From: Streptomyces sp. Edi4
GTDB lineage: Bacteria > Actinomycetota > Actinomycetes > Streptomycetales > Streptomycetaceae
Direction of reading: 5' to 3'
DNA length: 64,000 nt
NCBI RefSeq assembly: GCF_040253615.1
Contig: NZ_JBEJGY010000004.1
Location: 2,728,001-2,792,000 of the forward strand
Shown: positions 8,245 to 16,437 of the stretch, piece after piece
Layout of the letters: every line of letters begins with the position of its first letter
Numbering within the stretch: the first letter of the stretch is position 1
Translations under genes and position numbers: made by a program
The notes under the pieces: model-generated
Told to the model about the DNA's origin: nothing
The model's database searches: none
Seen by the model: only the letters and a program-made list of their open reading frames with translations

Positions 8245-9848
8245 CCCGCCCCATCCTGTCCCTCGGTGCCGCTCCGGACCTGCCTCTCCTCCTCGCGATC
8301 GGCGTACCCGTCGCCGCCCTCGCCCTGATGCTGACCACCTGGGCGATCCGGCGCCGGGACACGGGACCGCAGAAACGTCTCGGCAGCCCGGCGGTCAAGG
8401 TCGCAGCCCTCGCCGCGCTCGGCTGCACCGCCTACAGCGCAGACACCAGCTGGCGGTTCGCCGCCGACTACCTCGACATGGCCGGCACCGCCGAACGCGT
8501 CGGCATGTTCGCCGCGGCCGAACTCGCGCTCTTCGCGACCGCGCTGATGGCACGCCAGAACCTGGCCACCCAGGGAGCGCCCGGGCTGCCGGGCACCCTG
8601 GTCTGGGTCATCACCGGCGTGCAGGTGATCCCCGCCTATGCCGAGAGCGGCCCCGTCGGCGGCACGGTCCGCGCCTTCGTCGGCCCGATCATGGCGGCGA
8701 TGCTCTGGCACCTCGCCATGGGCATCGAACTGCGCCTGCGCACCCCGGGCGCCGCGTCCCACGGCCTGCTCGCCGCTTTGGGGCGGGAGGCGCGCGAACG
8801 CCTGCTGTCCCGCCTCGGCATCGCCGCCCGAGACCGCGACGCCGCGCAGATCACCCGCGACCGCGCCACCACCCGCGCGGTCGCCCTGGCCGCCCGCCTC
8901 GCCGAGCGCACGCCCGAGCAGCAGCGAAGCTGGCGCGGCCGACGGCTCACCCGGCGGCTGTCGAAGGCGGTCGGCAGGGCATCGGTCGGCACCGACCCCC
9001 TCCAGCGCGCGCAGCTGCTCGACCAGCTCGCCGCCCGCCGACACGCACTCGCGCTCGCCACGGTCCCGCTGCCCTCGCCCTGGTCCCCGCCGCATGACAG
9101 TGCCACGGCGGCCACGGTCCCCTCGCCGAAGGCCCCGAGCGCGCCGGTCCCCGCTGTCGGTCCCCCCGGTCCCGCCGAACTGATCGGGGACCGGGGACCG
9201 CGTAAGGAAAGGGGGCCGGTCCCCGGGACAGGGGGCGAGGACCCGGGGAGTGGCACGGGGACCGAGAGGCCCGACGCGGAGACCAGCACGGGGACCGAAC
9301 CCGTCAAGCCGGAGCCCAACGAGGGACACGACGGTGACGCGGGGACCGGCTGCCCTGCGGTTGAAGTGCCTGCTCAGGCCCAGGTATCGCACCGGGGACC
9401 GAAGGGCACCGAGTCGGGGACCGAGCCCACCGGGGACCGGGGACCGACCGACACCGACACGGGGACCGAGCCCACCGGGGACCGGGGACCGACCGACACC
9501 GACACGGGGACCGAGCCCACCGGGGACCGGGGACACAAGGTTCCCCTGCGGCGGAAGCCGACCACGAAGGCCAAGAGCAAGGGCAAGCGAAGTGGCCGGT
9601 CCCGCAGCCCGCAGACGCAGCGCCCGCCGCGCGAGCCGGAACAGTCCGTGGACCAGCTCGTCCAGCAGGTCCTCCCCCACGTCCCCGCCCTGCTCGCACG
9701 CGACGGCAACGAAGCCGTCACCCGGGTCCAGCTACGGGAGATCCTCCGGCGCGAGGGCCTCAAGGGCGGCCGGAACGACCGACTCAGCCTCGTCCTCCAG
9801 CAACTGCGGAGCGAAGACACCACAAAGATCAGGAGCACCGCCCGATGA
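8241..9848 (+). CDS. multi-pass membrane protein with repetitive cytoplasmic tail
   Basis: This is a 535-residue protein. About five hydrophobic segments fill residues 12-165 (LPLLLAIGVPVAALALMLT; VAALAALGCTA; MFAAAELALFATALMA; LVWVITGVQVIPA; FVGPIMAAMLWHLAMGIELR). A helical region (RERLLSRLGIAARDRDAAQI) follows. A long Pro/Gly/Thr-rich linker with 15-residue repeats (GTEPTGDRGPTDTDT) comes next, then a basic stretch. The last 70 residues look like a winged helix (VTRVQLREILRREGLKGGRN). Similar membrane proteins sit beside spread (Spd) genes of Streptomyces conjugative elements, so a role in intramycelial spread is possible. Start and stop both overlap neighbours by ATGA. Confidence 0.6.
   Translation: MTRPILSLGAAPDLPLLLAIGVPVAALALMLTTWAIRRRDTGPQKRLGSPAVKVAALAALGCTAYSADTSWRFAADYLDMAGTAERVGMFAAAELALFATALMARQNLATQGAPGLPGTLVWVITGVQVIPAYAESGPVGGTVRAFVGPIMAAMLWHLAMGIELRLRTPGAASHGLLAALGREARERLLSRLGIAARDRDAAQITRDRATTRAVALAARLAERTPEQQRSWRGRRLTRRLSKAVGRASVGTDPLQRAQLLDQLAARRHALALATVPLPSPWSPPHDSATAATVPSPKAPSAPVPAVGPPGPAELIGDRGPRKERGPVPGTGGEDPGSGTGTERPDAETSTGTEPVKPEPNEGHDGDAGTGCPAVEVPAQAQVSHRGPKGTESGTEPTGDRGPTDTDTGTEPTGDRGPTDTDTGTEPTGDRGHKVPLRRKPTTKAKSKGKRSGRSRSPQTQRPPREPEQSVDQLVQQVLPHVPALLARDGNEAVTRVQLREILRREGLKGGRNDRLSLVLQQLRSEDTTKIRSTAR
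9416..9534 (+). repeat. 45-bp in-frame tandem repeat
   Basis: Two full copies (9416-9460, 9461-9505) and a 29-base partial third copy (9506-9534) are identical, starting GGGGACCGAGCCCACC. The unit of 15 codons keeps the reading frame of the membrane protein. The perfect identity shows recent expansion. The core GGGGACCG also occurs many times upstream from about 9185. Confidence 0.85.
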
Positions 9849-10036
9849 AGACCTGCCACCAGTTCAACACCGTCCGTGCGGAGTACGAGCGGGAGATCGG
9901 CTACATGATCGCCCACTCCGAACGGCACAAGGGCAGGCCGGCGGCGAAGTCCAGCGCGAAGCAAGCCGCGTCGGCGAAGGCGCGGATGGCCCGGGCACTC
10001 AGCAGCCACGTCGGGCGCTGCCCCGAGTGCGGCTGA
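9845..10036 (+). CDS. small hypothetical protein
   Basis: This is a 63-residue protein whose ATG overlaps the preceding stop (ATGA). It is basic and helical (VRAEYEREIGYMIAHSERHK, then a Lys/Ala-rich stretch) and ends in a CPECG motif, half of a zinc-knuckle, with one more Cys near the N-terminus (MKTCHQF). It is the last gene of the operon that begins at 5690 and is followed by a hairpin. The function is unknown. Confidence 0.6.
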   Translation: MKTCHQFNTVRAEYEREIGYMIAHSERHKGRPAAKSSAKQAASAKARMARALSSHVGRCPECG

Positions 10037-10074
10037 ACCGGCAAAGCCGCAGCTCAACTCCCCTATCTGCAACA

Positions 10075-10101
10075 GGTGGCCCGGCTCCGTGCCGGGCCAC
10101 C
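10075..10101 (+). terminator. hairpin after the replication-type operon
   Basis: GGTGGCCCGGC (10075-10085) pairs perfectly with GCCGGGCCACC (10091-10101) around TCCGT. It lies 38 bases after the stop at 10036 and before the mobilization genes. Confidence 0.65.
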
Positions 10102-10123
10102 GCCCCGCTCCAGGAGACACGCA

Positions 10124-10360
10124 GTGATCCCGCGCCCCACTCGCTCATCCGAGCCCACGACCGCCGAGGCCGGCGCCTGGGCGGACGTCCTGGTCCGCCG
10201 ACACCTCCTGCACGCCGCAGTCCTCGCCCCGACCGGCCAGTGGCTCGTCCAGCACCAGCCCGACGGACCCGTCCGCGTCCTCACAGGACCGGCCGACGTC
10301 GTCGAACTCGCCGCCACTATCCAGCACCGCGTCCGCTCCACGAGGCCCGAATCCCGATGA
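10124..10360 (+). CDS. small hypothetical protein upstream of mobC
   Basis: This is a 78-residue protein starting at GTG 10124, seven bases after CAGGAG. The central part (HAAVLAPTGQWLVQHQPDGP) looks like a small beta-sheet domain with one helix at each end. Its stop overlaps the mobC-like start as ATGA, so the two are translated together. I recognise no family. Confidence 0.55.
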   Translation: MIPRPTRSSEPTTAEAGAWADVLVRRHLLHAAVLAPTGQWLVQHQPDGPVRVLTGPADVVELAATIQHRVRSTRPESR

Positions 10361-10989
10361 CGAACCCGCCCCAGAACGGCACCACCCCGGAACCTGCTCG
10401 TGACCTCAACTCGGTCTCGGGGCGAGCAAGTTATCGGCCAAGACACTCTTCCCCGTCGGGGAAGGTGTCTTGGCCAGAACCCGCCCCGGGGGTGGCGGGA
10501 GCGGACCAGCACCGGGGGGTGCTGGTCCGCGAGGCAGCGACCGAGGGCGGATCGCAGCCGGAGGAGAAGCCGTCGCCGCGCAAACGCCGCGCCGCGAAGA
10601 CAACCTCGCGCAAGCGCTCACCGAAACCGCCTGCACACAAACGCGATTACGTGTGCAGCGTCCGACTGAACGACGACGAGAAGACCCTGCTCGCCGCCGC
10701 TGCCAAAGCGACCCGTACGAGCCTGCCTGCCTTTCTGGCCCGCAGCGGACTCGCAGCCGCGCACGACCTCGACAACACCGCCGCCGCTGTCGCAGGCCAT
10801 CGCGAACTGATCGCCGAACTGTTCGCCGCCCGCCGAAGCCTCGGACAAGTCGGCAACAACCTCAACCAGGTAGCCCGTGCCATCAACTCCGGTGGCCAGC
10901 CGACGGAGATCGACACGGTCGTCGCCGCAGTCCAGCGCGCCGTGACCCGCGTGCAGGTGGCCACCGACAACCTGCTGGAACGGCGTTGA
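10357..10989 (+). CDS. MobC-like relaxosome protein
   Basis: This is a 210-residue protein. The conserved part is residues about 90-210: a ribbon-helix-helix-like start (YVCSVRLNDDEKTLLAAAAK, then SLPAFLARSGL) followed by the MobC signature LGQVGNNLNQVARAINSGGQ. MobC proteins bind oriT and open DNA for the relaxase. The first 90 residues are low-complexity and are encoded by the oriT-like hairpins at 10436-10530. The ATG at 10357 overlaps the previous stop; a GTG at 10519 inside the second hairpin is a possible alternative start for the conserved domain. The relaxase gene follows after a minus-strand gene. Confidence 0.75.
   Translation: MTNPPQNGTTPEPARDLNSVSGRASYRPRHSSPSGKVSWPEPAPGVAGADQHRGVLVREAATEGGSQPEEKPSPRKRRAAKTTSRKRSPKPPAHKRDYVCSVRLNDDEKTLLAAAAKATRTSLPAFLARSGLAAAHDLDNTAAAVAGHRELIAELFAARRSLGQVGNNLNQVARAINSGGQPTEIDTVVAAVQRAVTRVQVATDNLLERR
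10436..10530. other. candidate origin of transfer (two long inverted repeats)
   Basis: Repeat 1 (10436-10475) has arms of 18-19 bases beginning GGCCAAGACAC with a GTC loop and one extra base in the left arm. Repeat 2 (10501-10530) has perfect 13-base arms (GCGGACCAGCACC) around GGGG. They lie 25 bp apart, in the 5' part of a mobC-like gene and 1 kb before the relaxase. This is the usual place and architecture of an oriT in mobilizable elements. The nick site cannot be assigned from sequence. Confidence 0.55.
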
Positions 10990-10998
10990 ACCCGCCGT

Positions 10999-11484
10999 TC
11001 ACACCGACCACGAGGCCCTGCCGGACAGCAGGGCACGGACGTCGCGCCGCACGACCTCCTGGAACCGGTCGCGCAGCGTCCCGACCTCGTCCCTCATGAC
11101 GCGCAGGCCCTGGATGTCCCGAGGGTCCGCAGTGGCCACATAGTCGCGCGCACGCCTCAGACCGTAGAAGACGGCGTCGGCCGCCTGAACCACATCCGTC
11201 GAGGCCAGGACGTGGATCCGCTGCCGGGTGCCGCCAAGGTTGAAGCCGGCGAAGGCCGCTGCGGCGGCCCCTGCACGTTCCTGGGCTGCCGTGGTGCTCA
11301 GCACGCGGAGAAGGTCCCGCCCCGTCTCCTCCATCGCGACCAGGTACTCGGCATACAGCGCCGTACGCAACTCCAATAGGCGCGTGACCGCCTCCCGGCG
11401 CCACCGCCGCCGATCCGCCAGCGCCGTCGCGCCGGCCCCAAGCAGAACTCCCACCAGCGCGGCAAGCGGCGATACCCAGTTCAT
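10999..11484 (-). CDS. hypothetical membrane-anchored helical protein
   Basis: This is a 161-residue protein with one N-terminal membrane segment (WVSPLAALVGVLLGAGATAL) followed by a basic stop-transfer stretch (DRRRWRREAV) and a long alpha-helical cytoplasmic region. This layout is common in actinobacteria and usually unannotated. It is on the opposite strand between mobC and the relaxase, converging on mobC with only 9 bp between stops. It is therefore an insertion into the mobilization operon order, or a gene specific to this element. The function is unknown. Confidence 0.6.
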   Translation of the reverse strand: MNWVSPLAALVGVLLGAGATALADRRRWRREAVTRLLELRTALYAEYLVAMEETGRDLLRVLSTTAAQERAGAAAAAFAGFNLGGTRQRIHVLASTDVVQAADAVFYGLRRARDYVATADPRDIQGLRVMRDEVGTLRDRFQEVVRRDVRALLSGRASWSV

Positions 11485-11568
11485 CCGTGAGGCATTCCCG
11501 CCACGAGGACCTGGAACGCCACCTTCCCACTGGCCACGCCAGTTGATCAATCGGTCAAGGACAGCAGC

Positions 11569-13305
11569 ATGATTCCCCGGATCCAAAAGCGCGGCCAGCG
11601 CACCATCGGCCTCCTCTATTACCTGTACGGGCCGGGAAAGTTCGAAGAACACACCGACCCGCACCTGGTCGCCTCCTGGGACCACAACGCTCCCGACCCC
11701 GGCCGCGACGCCTCCGCGACCCTCAAGCAGCTCCAGCAGCTCCTGGACCAGCCCGTCGAGAACATCGACCAAGCGCAGCGACCGAGGAAGCACGTGTGGC
11801 ACCTGTCGGTGCGCAACGGTCCCGAGGACCGGATCCTGACGGACGAGGAGTGGGGTGATGTCGCCCGCCGCATGGTCGCCGCCGCCCGCATCGACGACCC
11901 CGAGACGGGAGCGGGCTGCCGGTGGGCAGCCGTCCGGCACGCCGACGACCACATCCACATCATCGCCACCCTCGTCCGCGAAGACGGGTACAAACCCGAC
12001 CTCGACAACGACGCCGCCCGCGTCCAGGCCCAGGCCCGCGCCCTCGAAGCAGAGCTGGGCCTGCGCCGCCTCAACAAGGGTGACGGCACCGCCGCGAAGC
12101 GCCCCACCAGCGCCGAGCGCCACAAGGCGAAGCGCCAGGGCCGCGAGCGCACCGCAAGGGAAGAACTGCGCGAGACCGTACGCCGCGCGGCGGCCGGCGC
12201 CCGGAACGAGGAGGAGTTCTTCGGCCGGCTGACCGCCGCCGGCCTCTTGATCCGCACGCGCAAGGCGCCCTCCGGCGACCTGCTCGGATACAAGGTGGCC
12301 CTTCCCGACGACCGCAACAAGGACGACGAGCCCGTGTTCTACCCCGGCGCACGCCTCGCCCCGGACCTGTCCCTGCCCCGGATCCGGGAGCGCTGGTCCG
12401 CCGACCACCCCGACCAGGCCCCCTCAACGGGTAGCCCCGGCCGCGCGACACCGGACAGCCCGTCTGCCGCGCGCCGGCGGACCGCATCGGCCGTCTGGAC
12501 CGCGATCACGATCGTCGAGCAGGGCGACGACGCGGTCGCCGCCGCATACATCGCGTCGGCCGGCGAGGTCCTGGACGCGCTCGCGAAGACCTCCGCCGCC
12601 CACACCCGCCGCGAACTGCGCGACGCCGCCTTCGCGTTCGAACGCGCCTCCCGCTCCCACGTCCGTGCCGAGCGCGGGCACGACCGAGCGCTGCGGCAGG
12701 CCGCCCGCGACCTCGTACACGGCGGCCCCGCCCTCGGCCGCGGCGAAGACGGCGCATCGACCGCGATGGCCATCGACATGCTCTTCTTCCTGATCACCGC
12801 CACCATGCACTGGCACGCGAAGAAGGGGCACGCGCAGCAGGCCGCCGCCGCCCGCCAAGCCGCCGAGCACCTGCGTTCCGCCTACCAGGCCGCCGCTGTC
12901 CAACCCCTCGGAGTCCTCTACCAGCGCGGCCGGCGCCTGAACCGGCCCCTGCTCCAACGGCAGACGGTGCTCCTGCGCGCGGCACTGCCGGGCCTGGCCG
13001 AGCAGATCCTCGCCGAGCCCGGCTGGTACGCACTGGCAGCGACCATCGCGGACGCCGAAGCCGCCGGCCACGACCCGGCCACCCTCCTGTCCGACGCCGT
13101 AGAGCGCCGCGAACTCGACACCGCGGACTCGGTGAGCGACGTGCTGGTGTGGCGGCTGCGGCGTCTGGCCGATCTGCCTGCCGACGCCTCTGGGGCCCCC
13201 GAACACGGCACGGTGAAGGGCCCGTCCGCCATGCATCCGGCGGCGCCCCGTCCCACCTCACCTGGCCGGCATCGCGGCGAAGAGGCAGGGGGCAACACAC
13301 GCTGA
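11569..13305 (+). CDS. relaxase / mobilization nuclease
   Basis: This is a 578-residue relaxase. The N-terminal motif (RTIGLLYYLYGPGKF) carries tyrosines in the position of the nicking Tyr. Residues about 120-135 (RHADDHIHIIATLVREDG) hold the metal-binding histidine triad (H-x3-H-x-H). Residues 180-250 are strongly basic. The C-terminal half is helical and could hold partner-binding functions. The layout fits the actinobacterial relaxases paired with MobC and related to the MOB-P class. It would nick at oriT and lead the strand into the channel. The ATG at 11569 follows AAGGACAGC. Confidence 0.85.
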   Translation: MIPRIQKRGQRTIGLLYYLYGPGKFEEHTDPHLVASWDHNAPDPGRDASATLKQLQQLLDQPVENIDQAQRPRKHVWHLSVRNGPEDRILTDEEWGDVARRMVAAARIDDPETGAGCRWAAVRHADDHIHIIATLVREDGYKPDLDNDAARVQAQARALEAELGLRRLNKGDGTAAKRPTSAERHKAKRQGRERTAREELRETVRRAAAGARNEEEFFGRLTAAGLLIRTRKAPSGDLLGYKVALPDDRNKDDEPVFYPGARLAPDLSLPRIRERWSADHPDQAPSTGSPGRATPDSPSAARRRTASAVWTAITIVEQGDDAVAAAYIASAGEVLDALAKTSAAHTRRELRDAAFAFERASRSHVRAERGHDRALRQAARDLVHGGPALGRGEDGASTAMAIDMLFFLITATMHWHAKKGHAQQAAAARQAAEHLRSAYQAAAVQPLGVLYQRGRRLNRPLLQRQTVLLRAALPGLAEQILAEPGWYALAATIADAEAAGHDPATLLSDAVERRELDTADSVSDVLVWRLRRLADLPADASGAPEHGTVKGPSAMHPAAPRPTSPGRHRGEEAGGNTR

Positions 13306-13332
13306 GCCCTGCCGATTCGCTCGGCCGCAGAC

Positions 13333-13581
13333 TCAGCGCACCGCCGAGAGCAAGGAAACCACCACCATTCCGCCCGCGATCCACAGCATGACCGTGCGCC
13401 ACACCGGCACCCGGCGGGGCGGCGGCCCGTGCTGCGGAGCGTTGGCGCCGATGCATTTACACGAAGACGAGTGCAGCAGAAACGACGAATCGAGCCAATA
13501 GGCGTCGAGCAGTTGGACGATAACAGGGGGCGAAGCCGGACTGGGCATACCGGGGAAACGCCGCCCCGCCTCCCGCGGCAC
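13333..13581 (-). CDS. small membrane protein
   Basis: The ORF gives 82 residues. Only the C-terminal half looks like a real protein: GPPPRRVPVWRTVMLWIAGG followed by MVVVSLLSAVR, a single membrane segment after a Pro/Arg-rich stretch. The N-terminal half may be non-coding, but no good start with a ribosome site is visible closer to the membrane segment. It lies convergent to the relaxase gene. The function is unknown. Confidence 0.35.
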   Translation of the reverse strand: MPREAGRRFPGMPSPASPPVIVQLLDAYWLDSSFLLHSSSCKCIGANAPQHGPPPRRVPVWRTVMLWIAGGMVVVSLLSAVR

Positions 13582-13730
13582 GTGCCGTGGCCAACTCGTA
13601 ATCCTCCGCGTCGGGCAGTGAAAGACGCCTCCTGGCCTAGGGACATGACTGTTGACTTTGTGAATTGAACCTGCCGGGGACCTGGGGCACGATCATGACG
13701 CGTGCAGGACGAGACGAGGAGGACGTCAGG

Positions 13731-14174
13731 GTGTTTCACCGGATACGCCGCCGGGTTGCGGAGCCCAGCGAGATGCAGCGCCGGTACTTCGAGCTGTCGG
13801 CGCGGCTTGAGGGCCGGGTACCGCCGGAGGTCGAGCAGGTGCGGGCCGAACTGGCACATGCCGGGCCGGCCACCGTGGTCGACGATTTCCTTCCGCCGGA
13901 GCTGCGCGTGCCCAGCCACGACCAGCTCGACGGCCGGATGACGGCCTGGAAGCAGCCGCTCGTCCTCGACGGCGACATGGTCGCCTGCACCGAGTGCGGC
14001 GCGTACCGGGACTGGCTCATCCTCTCCACCCGTGACCAGATCTGGCTGCGGTGCCGGGCGGGCCACCAGCAGCAGGAGACGCGTCTCGACACCGCCTGGT
14101 ACAACCGGCACACCGGCCCCGCGGACGCGACGCACGCCACGTTCGAGGACTGCCTGCGCCACCTCGGGCACTGA
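13731..14174 (+). CDS. hypothetical protein with a zinc-ribbon-like segment
   Basis: This is a 147-residue protein. GTG 13731 is preferred because GAGGAGG lies eight bases upstream; ATG 13695 and TTG 13665 are in frame. The C-terminal part has CTECGAYRDW, then IWLRCRAGHQQQ, spaced like a Cys2-Cys-His zinc ribbon. The N-terminal part is helical (EMQRRYFELSARLEGRVPPE). It lies before the lipoprotein gene. I do not recognise the family. Confidence 0.6.
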   Translation: MFHRIRRRVAEPSEMQRRYFELSARLEGRVPPEVEQVRAELAHAGPATVVDDFLPPELRVPSHDQLDGRMTAWKQPLVLDGDMVACTECGAYRDWLILSTRDQIWLRCRAGHQQQETRLDTAWYNRHTGPADATHATFEDCLRHLGH

Positions 14175-14253
14175 CCCCCACTCCTACGACCCCACCGGGC
14201 TCACGAGCCCGCACTGACCACCCGTCGCCTAGCACCAAGGGGTCAGTTCAACC

Positions 14254-14952
14254 ATGCGCGTTCGCGTCGCCACCACCGCCGCCGGCCTCACCGCCGTCAC
14301 GCTCCTCACCGTGCCCGCCTGCTCCACCGACACCACCGGGGCCAAACCCGATACCGTCTCCGCCGCCCGGGCCGGGGAGCCGGCCGGGGCCGCCCAGAAC
14401 GGCGCTCCACTGTCGTCGGCCGCACTGGAGGCTCGCCTGCTCGACGAGAGTGACCTCGGTAGCGGGTACCTGCGCAAGCCGGAGCGTCCGTCCCGGCACG
14501 ACGTGACCGTCGTCGGCTGCCCGGCCCTCAGCGAGCTGGGCGGCGATGCGGCGACCGGCGGCCCGCTCACCTTCCCGCGCAAAGCGAAGGCCGCCTTCAC
14601 CTATGCCAGCAGCAGCAACTCGGAGATCTCCGAGGAGCTGTACAGCGACAGCGCCGGAAAACTGTCCGCCGGCATCGACCGGATCTTCGACGCCATGACC
14701 GACTGTCCCACCTATCAGGTCGTCGCGGGCGGCACCGCGATCGATATGGCCTCGCAGAAGCTGACCGCACCCCACCAGCGCGGTGACGAGCAGTGGAGCC
14801 AGCTCCTGACGTTCTCCACCGGTGGGCAGAGCACTGTCGTGAAGCAGACCGCGGTCCGCGACGGCAGTCTGCTGCTGATCGTCTCCGGTGCTCCGGCCCT
14901 CGTCGACCGCCACCTCGACAAGGCCCTCGCCAAAGCAACAACGGCCAGCTAA
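14254..14952 (+). CDS. secreted lipoprotein
   Basis: This is a 232-residue protein with a lipoprotein signal: MRVRVATTAAGLTAVTLLTV then PAC, giving lipidation at Cys23. A Thr/Ala-rich linker leads to a globular domain from about residue 70 (LLDESDLGSGYLRKPERPSR). Paired Cys (VVGCPALSE and MTDCPTYQV) probably form a disulfide. The fold pattern resembles the extracellular sensor domain of PknH-like actinobacterial proteins, which is an inference. It would sit on the outer face of the membrane. A strong terminator at 14968-15005 follows. Confidence 0.8.
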   Translation: MRVRVATTAAGLTAVTLLTVPACSTDTTGAKPDTVSAARAGEPAGAAQNGAPLSSAALEARLLDESDLGSGYLRKPERPSRHDVTVVGCPALSELGGDAATGGPLTFPRKAKAAFTYASSSNSEISEELYSDSAGKLSAGIDRIFDAMTDCPTYQVVAGGTAIDMASQKLTAPHQRGDEQWSQLLTFSTGGQSTVVKQTAVRDGSLLLIVSGAPALVDRHLDKALAKATTAS

Positions 14953-14967
14953 CCGGCTGCCGACATG

Positions 14968-15005
14968 CTGCTGCCCCCGACCGAAGACCCGGTCGGGGGC
15001 AGCAG
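14968..15005 (+). terminator. strong terminator after the lipoprotein gene
   Basis: CTGCTGCCCCCGACC (14968-14982) pairs perfectly with GGTCGGGGGCAGCAG (14991-15005) around GAAGACCC. It begins 16 bases after the stop codon. Confidence 0.9.
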
Positions 15006-15222
15006 GGCTGTGCGACGCATGGTGCTGAACGGCCCGGGAGGTGCCTAGCGGGCCGTGAGCCATGCTGCGAGTCCGCTTCCCGCGGTCGTGGCGAGGGCTG
15101 CCACCAGCCACCCCGGGACACGTTGGACGATCACATGTAATCCACCGCAGCGGAGTTCAAGTGCGGGCTGCTGTTTCTCTTCCGTTCGACGCATATCGCT
15201 ATTCAGCCGCACGGGAACGTGG

Positions 15223-15396
15223 CACCGCTACGCCATACCTTAGCCACTTTGCCCCACTTCAACGGCTCACTGAATACCACATGGCGAACGGCACCGCTAC
15301 GCCAAAGCTTGGCTACCTTGCCCCACTTGAGGCGTGGGCCATACCACGCGAGCAGTATCCACCGCTACGCCGCGCCGTCCCTACTTCACCCCACTT
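15223..15396 (+). repeat. three degenerate 37-bp direct repeats, 68-69 bp apart
   Basis: Copies begin at 15223, 15292 and 15360 with CACCGCTACGCC and end near 15259, 15328 and 15396 with CCCCACTT. The middle part is variable but keeps a TAGCC/GGCTAC/CCTAC core. The region 15006-15603 has no gene I can support. The repeats could be binding sites for a replication, partition or regulatory protein. Confidence 0.6.
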
Positions 15397-15397
15397 C

Positions 15398-15415
15398 ACC
15401 TCCGGATCCGGAGGT
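15398..15415. promoter_or_regulatory. 18-bp perfect palindrome
   Basis: ACCTCCGGA-TCCGGAGGT is a perfect dyad directly after the third direct repeat. Its position at the end of the repeat set suggests one composite site. The binding protein is unknown. Confidence 0.4.
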
Positions 15416-15540
15416 AGGCGCCTATGCCGCGTAACCCCGCACCCCGTGCTCATCCAACGGGCGTCCCTCGGACAATGACGCACCTCGGATTTCTCCACCG
15501 ACTTCCACAGTCCATATTCGCCCCCGAGGGGCAGCAAGAA

Positions 15541-15570
15541 GCCCGGCCTTCCCATTCGGGAAGACCGGGC
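15541..15570. terminator. terminator after DUF317 operon
   Basis: GCCCGGCCTTCCC (15541-15553) pairs with GGGAAGACCGGGC (15558-15570), one mismatch, around ATTC. It lies 34 bases past the stop of the minus-strand gene that ends at 15604. Confidence 0.8.
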
Positions 15571-15603
15571 TACTTACGTCGGAAGGAGGAGCGCCGCCGA
15601 ACG

Positions 15604-16422
15604 CTAGGCCGGCGCGCGCAGGAGTCGCTCCCGCGTGGCCTCGGGCAGCACGCGGCGCAGGACCGGTGCCGTCGAGCTGAGGGAGGCGGCGAACGCTGCG
15701 ACGAGGTCGTGGGGCGCGCTGGCGCCGAAGGACACCGCCCACAGGCACCGAGCGCCGAGCGCGGGCTCGGCCCATGCCTGCCATCCGGCCAGACCCGCCT
15801 CGTCGGCCTCGGTGGCCAGGGCGCGCGGGTCGGCGTCCTGGATGAGGGGCGGCACCTCCCCGAGGCTGATGTGCGAGGTGAACGTGGGATCTGTCGCTCC
15901 CGCCTGGGGCTGGTCGATGTCGCGGAGCCAGCCGTGTGCCGTGACGGCGTCGAGGACCAGGTCGGGGCCGGCGAGCGGCACGGCGGGCTGGTCTCGGGCG
16001 TCGAGTGCGACGAGGAAGTCGACGAGGACCTCCCCAGGGACGTCGGGAGTGAAGTAGGCCGACCACGCGGCTAGCGGGCTGCTCGTATCCGCGCGAGCGG
16101 AGACCTGCCAGGCGATCGGCAGTTCCCCCAGGTGGAACGGCTCGTCCGCCAGGACCCACTGGGCCCAGCGGAGGGTGTCGGGGCTGATGTGCAGGACGGT
16201 GCTGCGCAGGACCTGCCGGTCCTCCGGTGCCTCGTCCGGCTCGTGTCGCCCGCGGACGATCGTCAGGTTCGTCCAGCCAAGGCCGGCGAGCGTGTCGGCG
16301 ACGGCGTCGTAGAGGCGACCGTCGTCACCGGCCAAGTGCCGGGGACCGACCCAGTACGCGGACTGGGCACTGGTCGGGGCGGGCGGGCCGAGCGGGAAGT
16401 CGGGATACAGGGGCGCCTCCAA
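15604..16422 (-). CDS. DUF317 domain protein (two repeats)
   Basis: This is a 272-residue protein with two DUF317-like units: residues about 20-110 (YWVGPRHLAGDDGRLYDAVA, then RSTVLHISPDTLRWAQWVLA) and about 115-240 (WQVSARADTSSPLAAWSAYF, then AEPALGARCLWAVSFGASAP). DUF317 is an actinobacterial domain that is frequent on Streptomyces plasmids and has no established function. The start TTG 16422 lacks a clear ribosome site but follows the upstream stop by 15 bases, so translation is probably coupled. A terminator follows. Confidence 0.8.
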   Translation of the reverse strand: MEAPLYPDFPLGPPAPTSAQSAYWVGPRHLAGDDGRLYDAVADTLAGLGWTNLTIVRGRHEPDEAPEDRQVLRSTVLHISPDTLRWAQWVLADEPFHLGELPIAWQVSARADTSSPLAAWSAYFTPDVPGEVLVDFLVALDARDQPAVPLAGPDLVLDAVTAHGWLRDIDQPQAGATDPTFTSHISLGEVPPLIQDADPRALATEADEAGLAGWQAWAEPALGARCLWAVSFGASAPHDLVAAFAASLSSTAPVLRRVLPEATRERLLRAPA

Positions 16423-16437
16423 AGGCTAGGTGCGGTT

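Noticed and set aside
8097..9680. Long open frame on the minus strand over the membrane protein
   Set aside because: It is a GC-driven shadow; the opposite strand has membrane segments, repeats and ATGA-coupled ends.
15223..15396. Direct repeats considered as a CRISPR array
   Set aside because: Only three copies are present, the repeat units are degenerate inside, and no cas gene is near.
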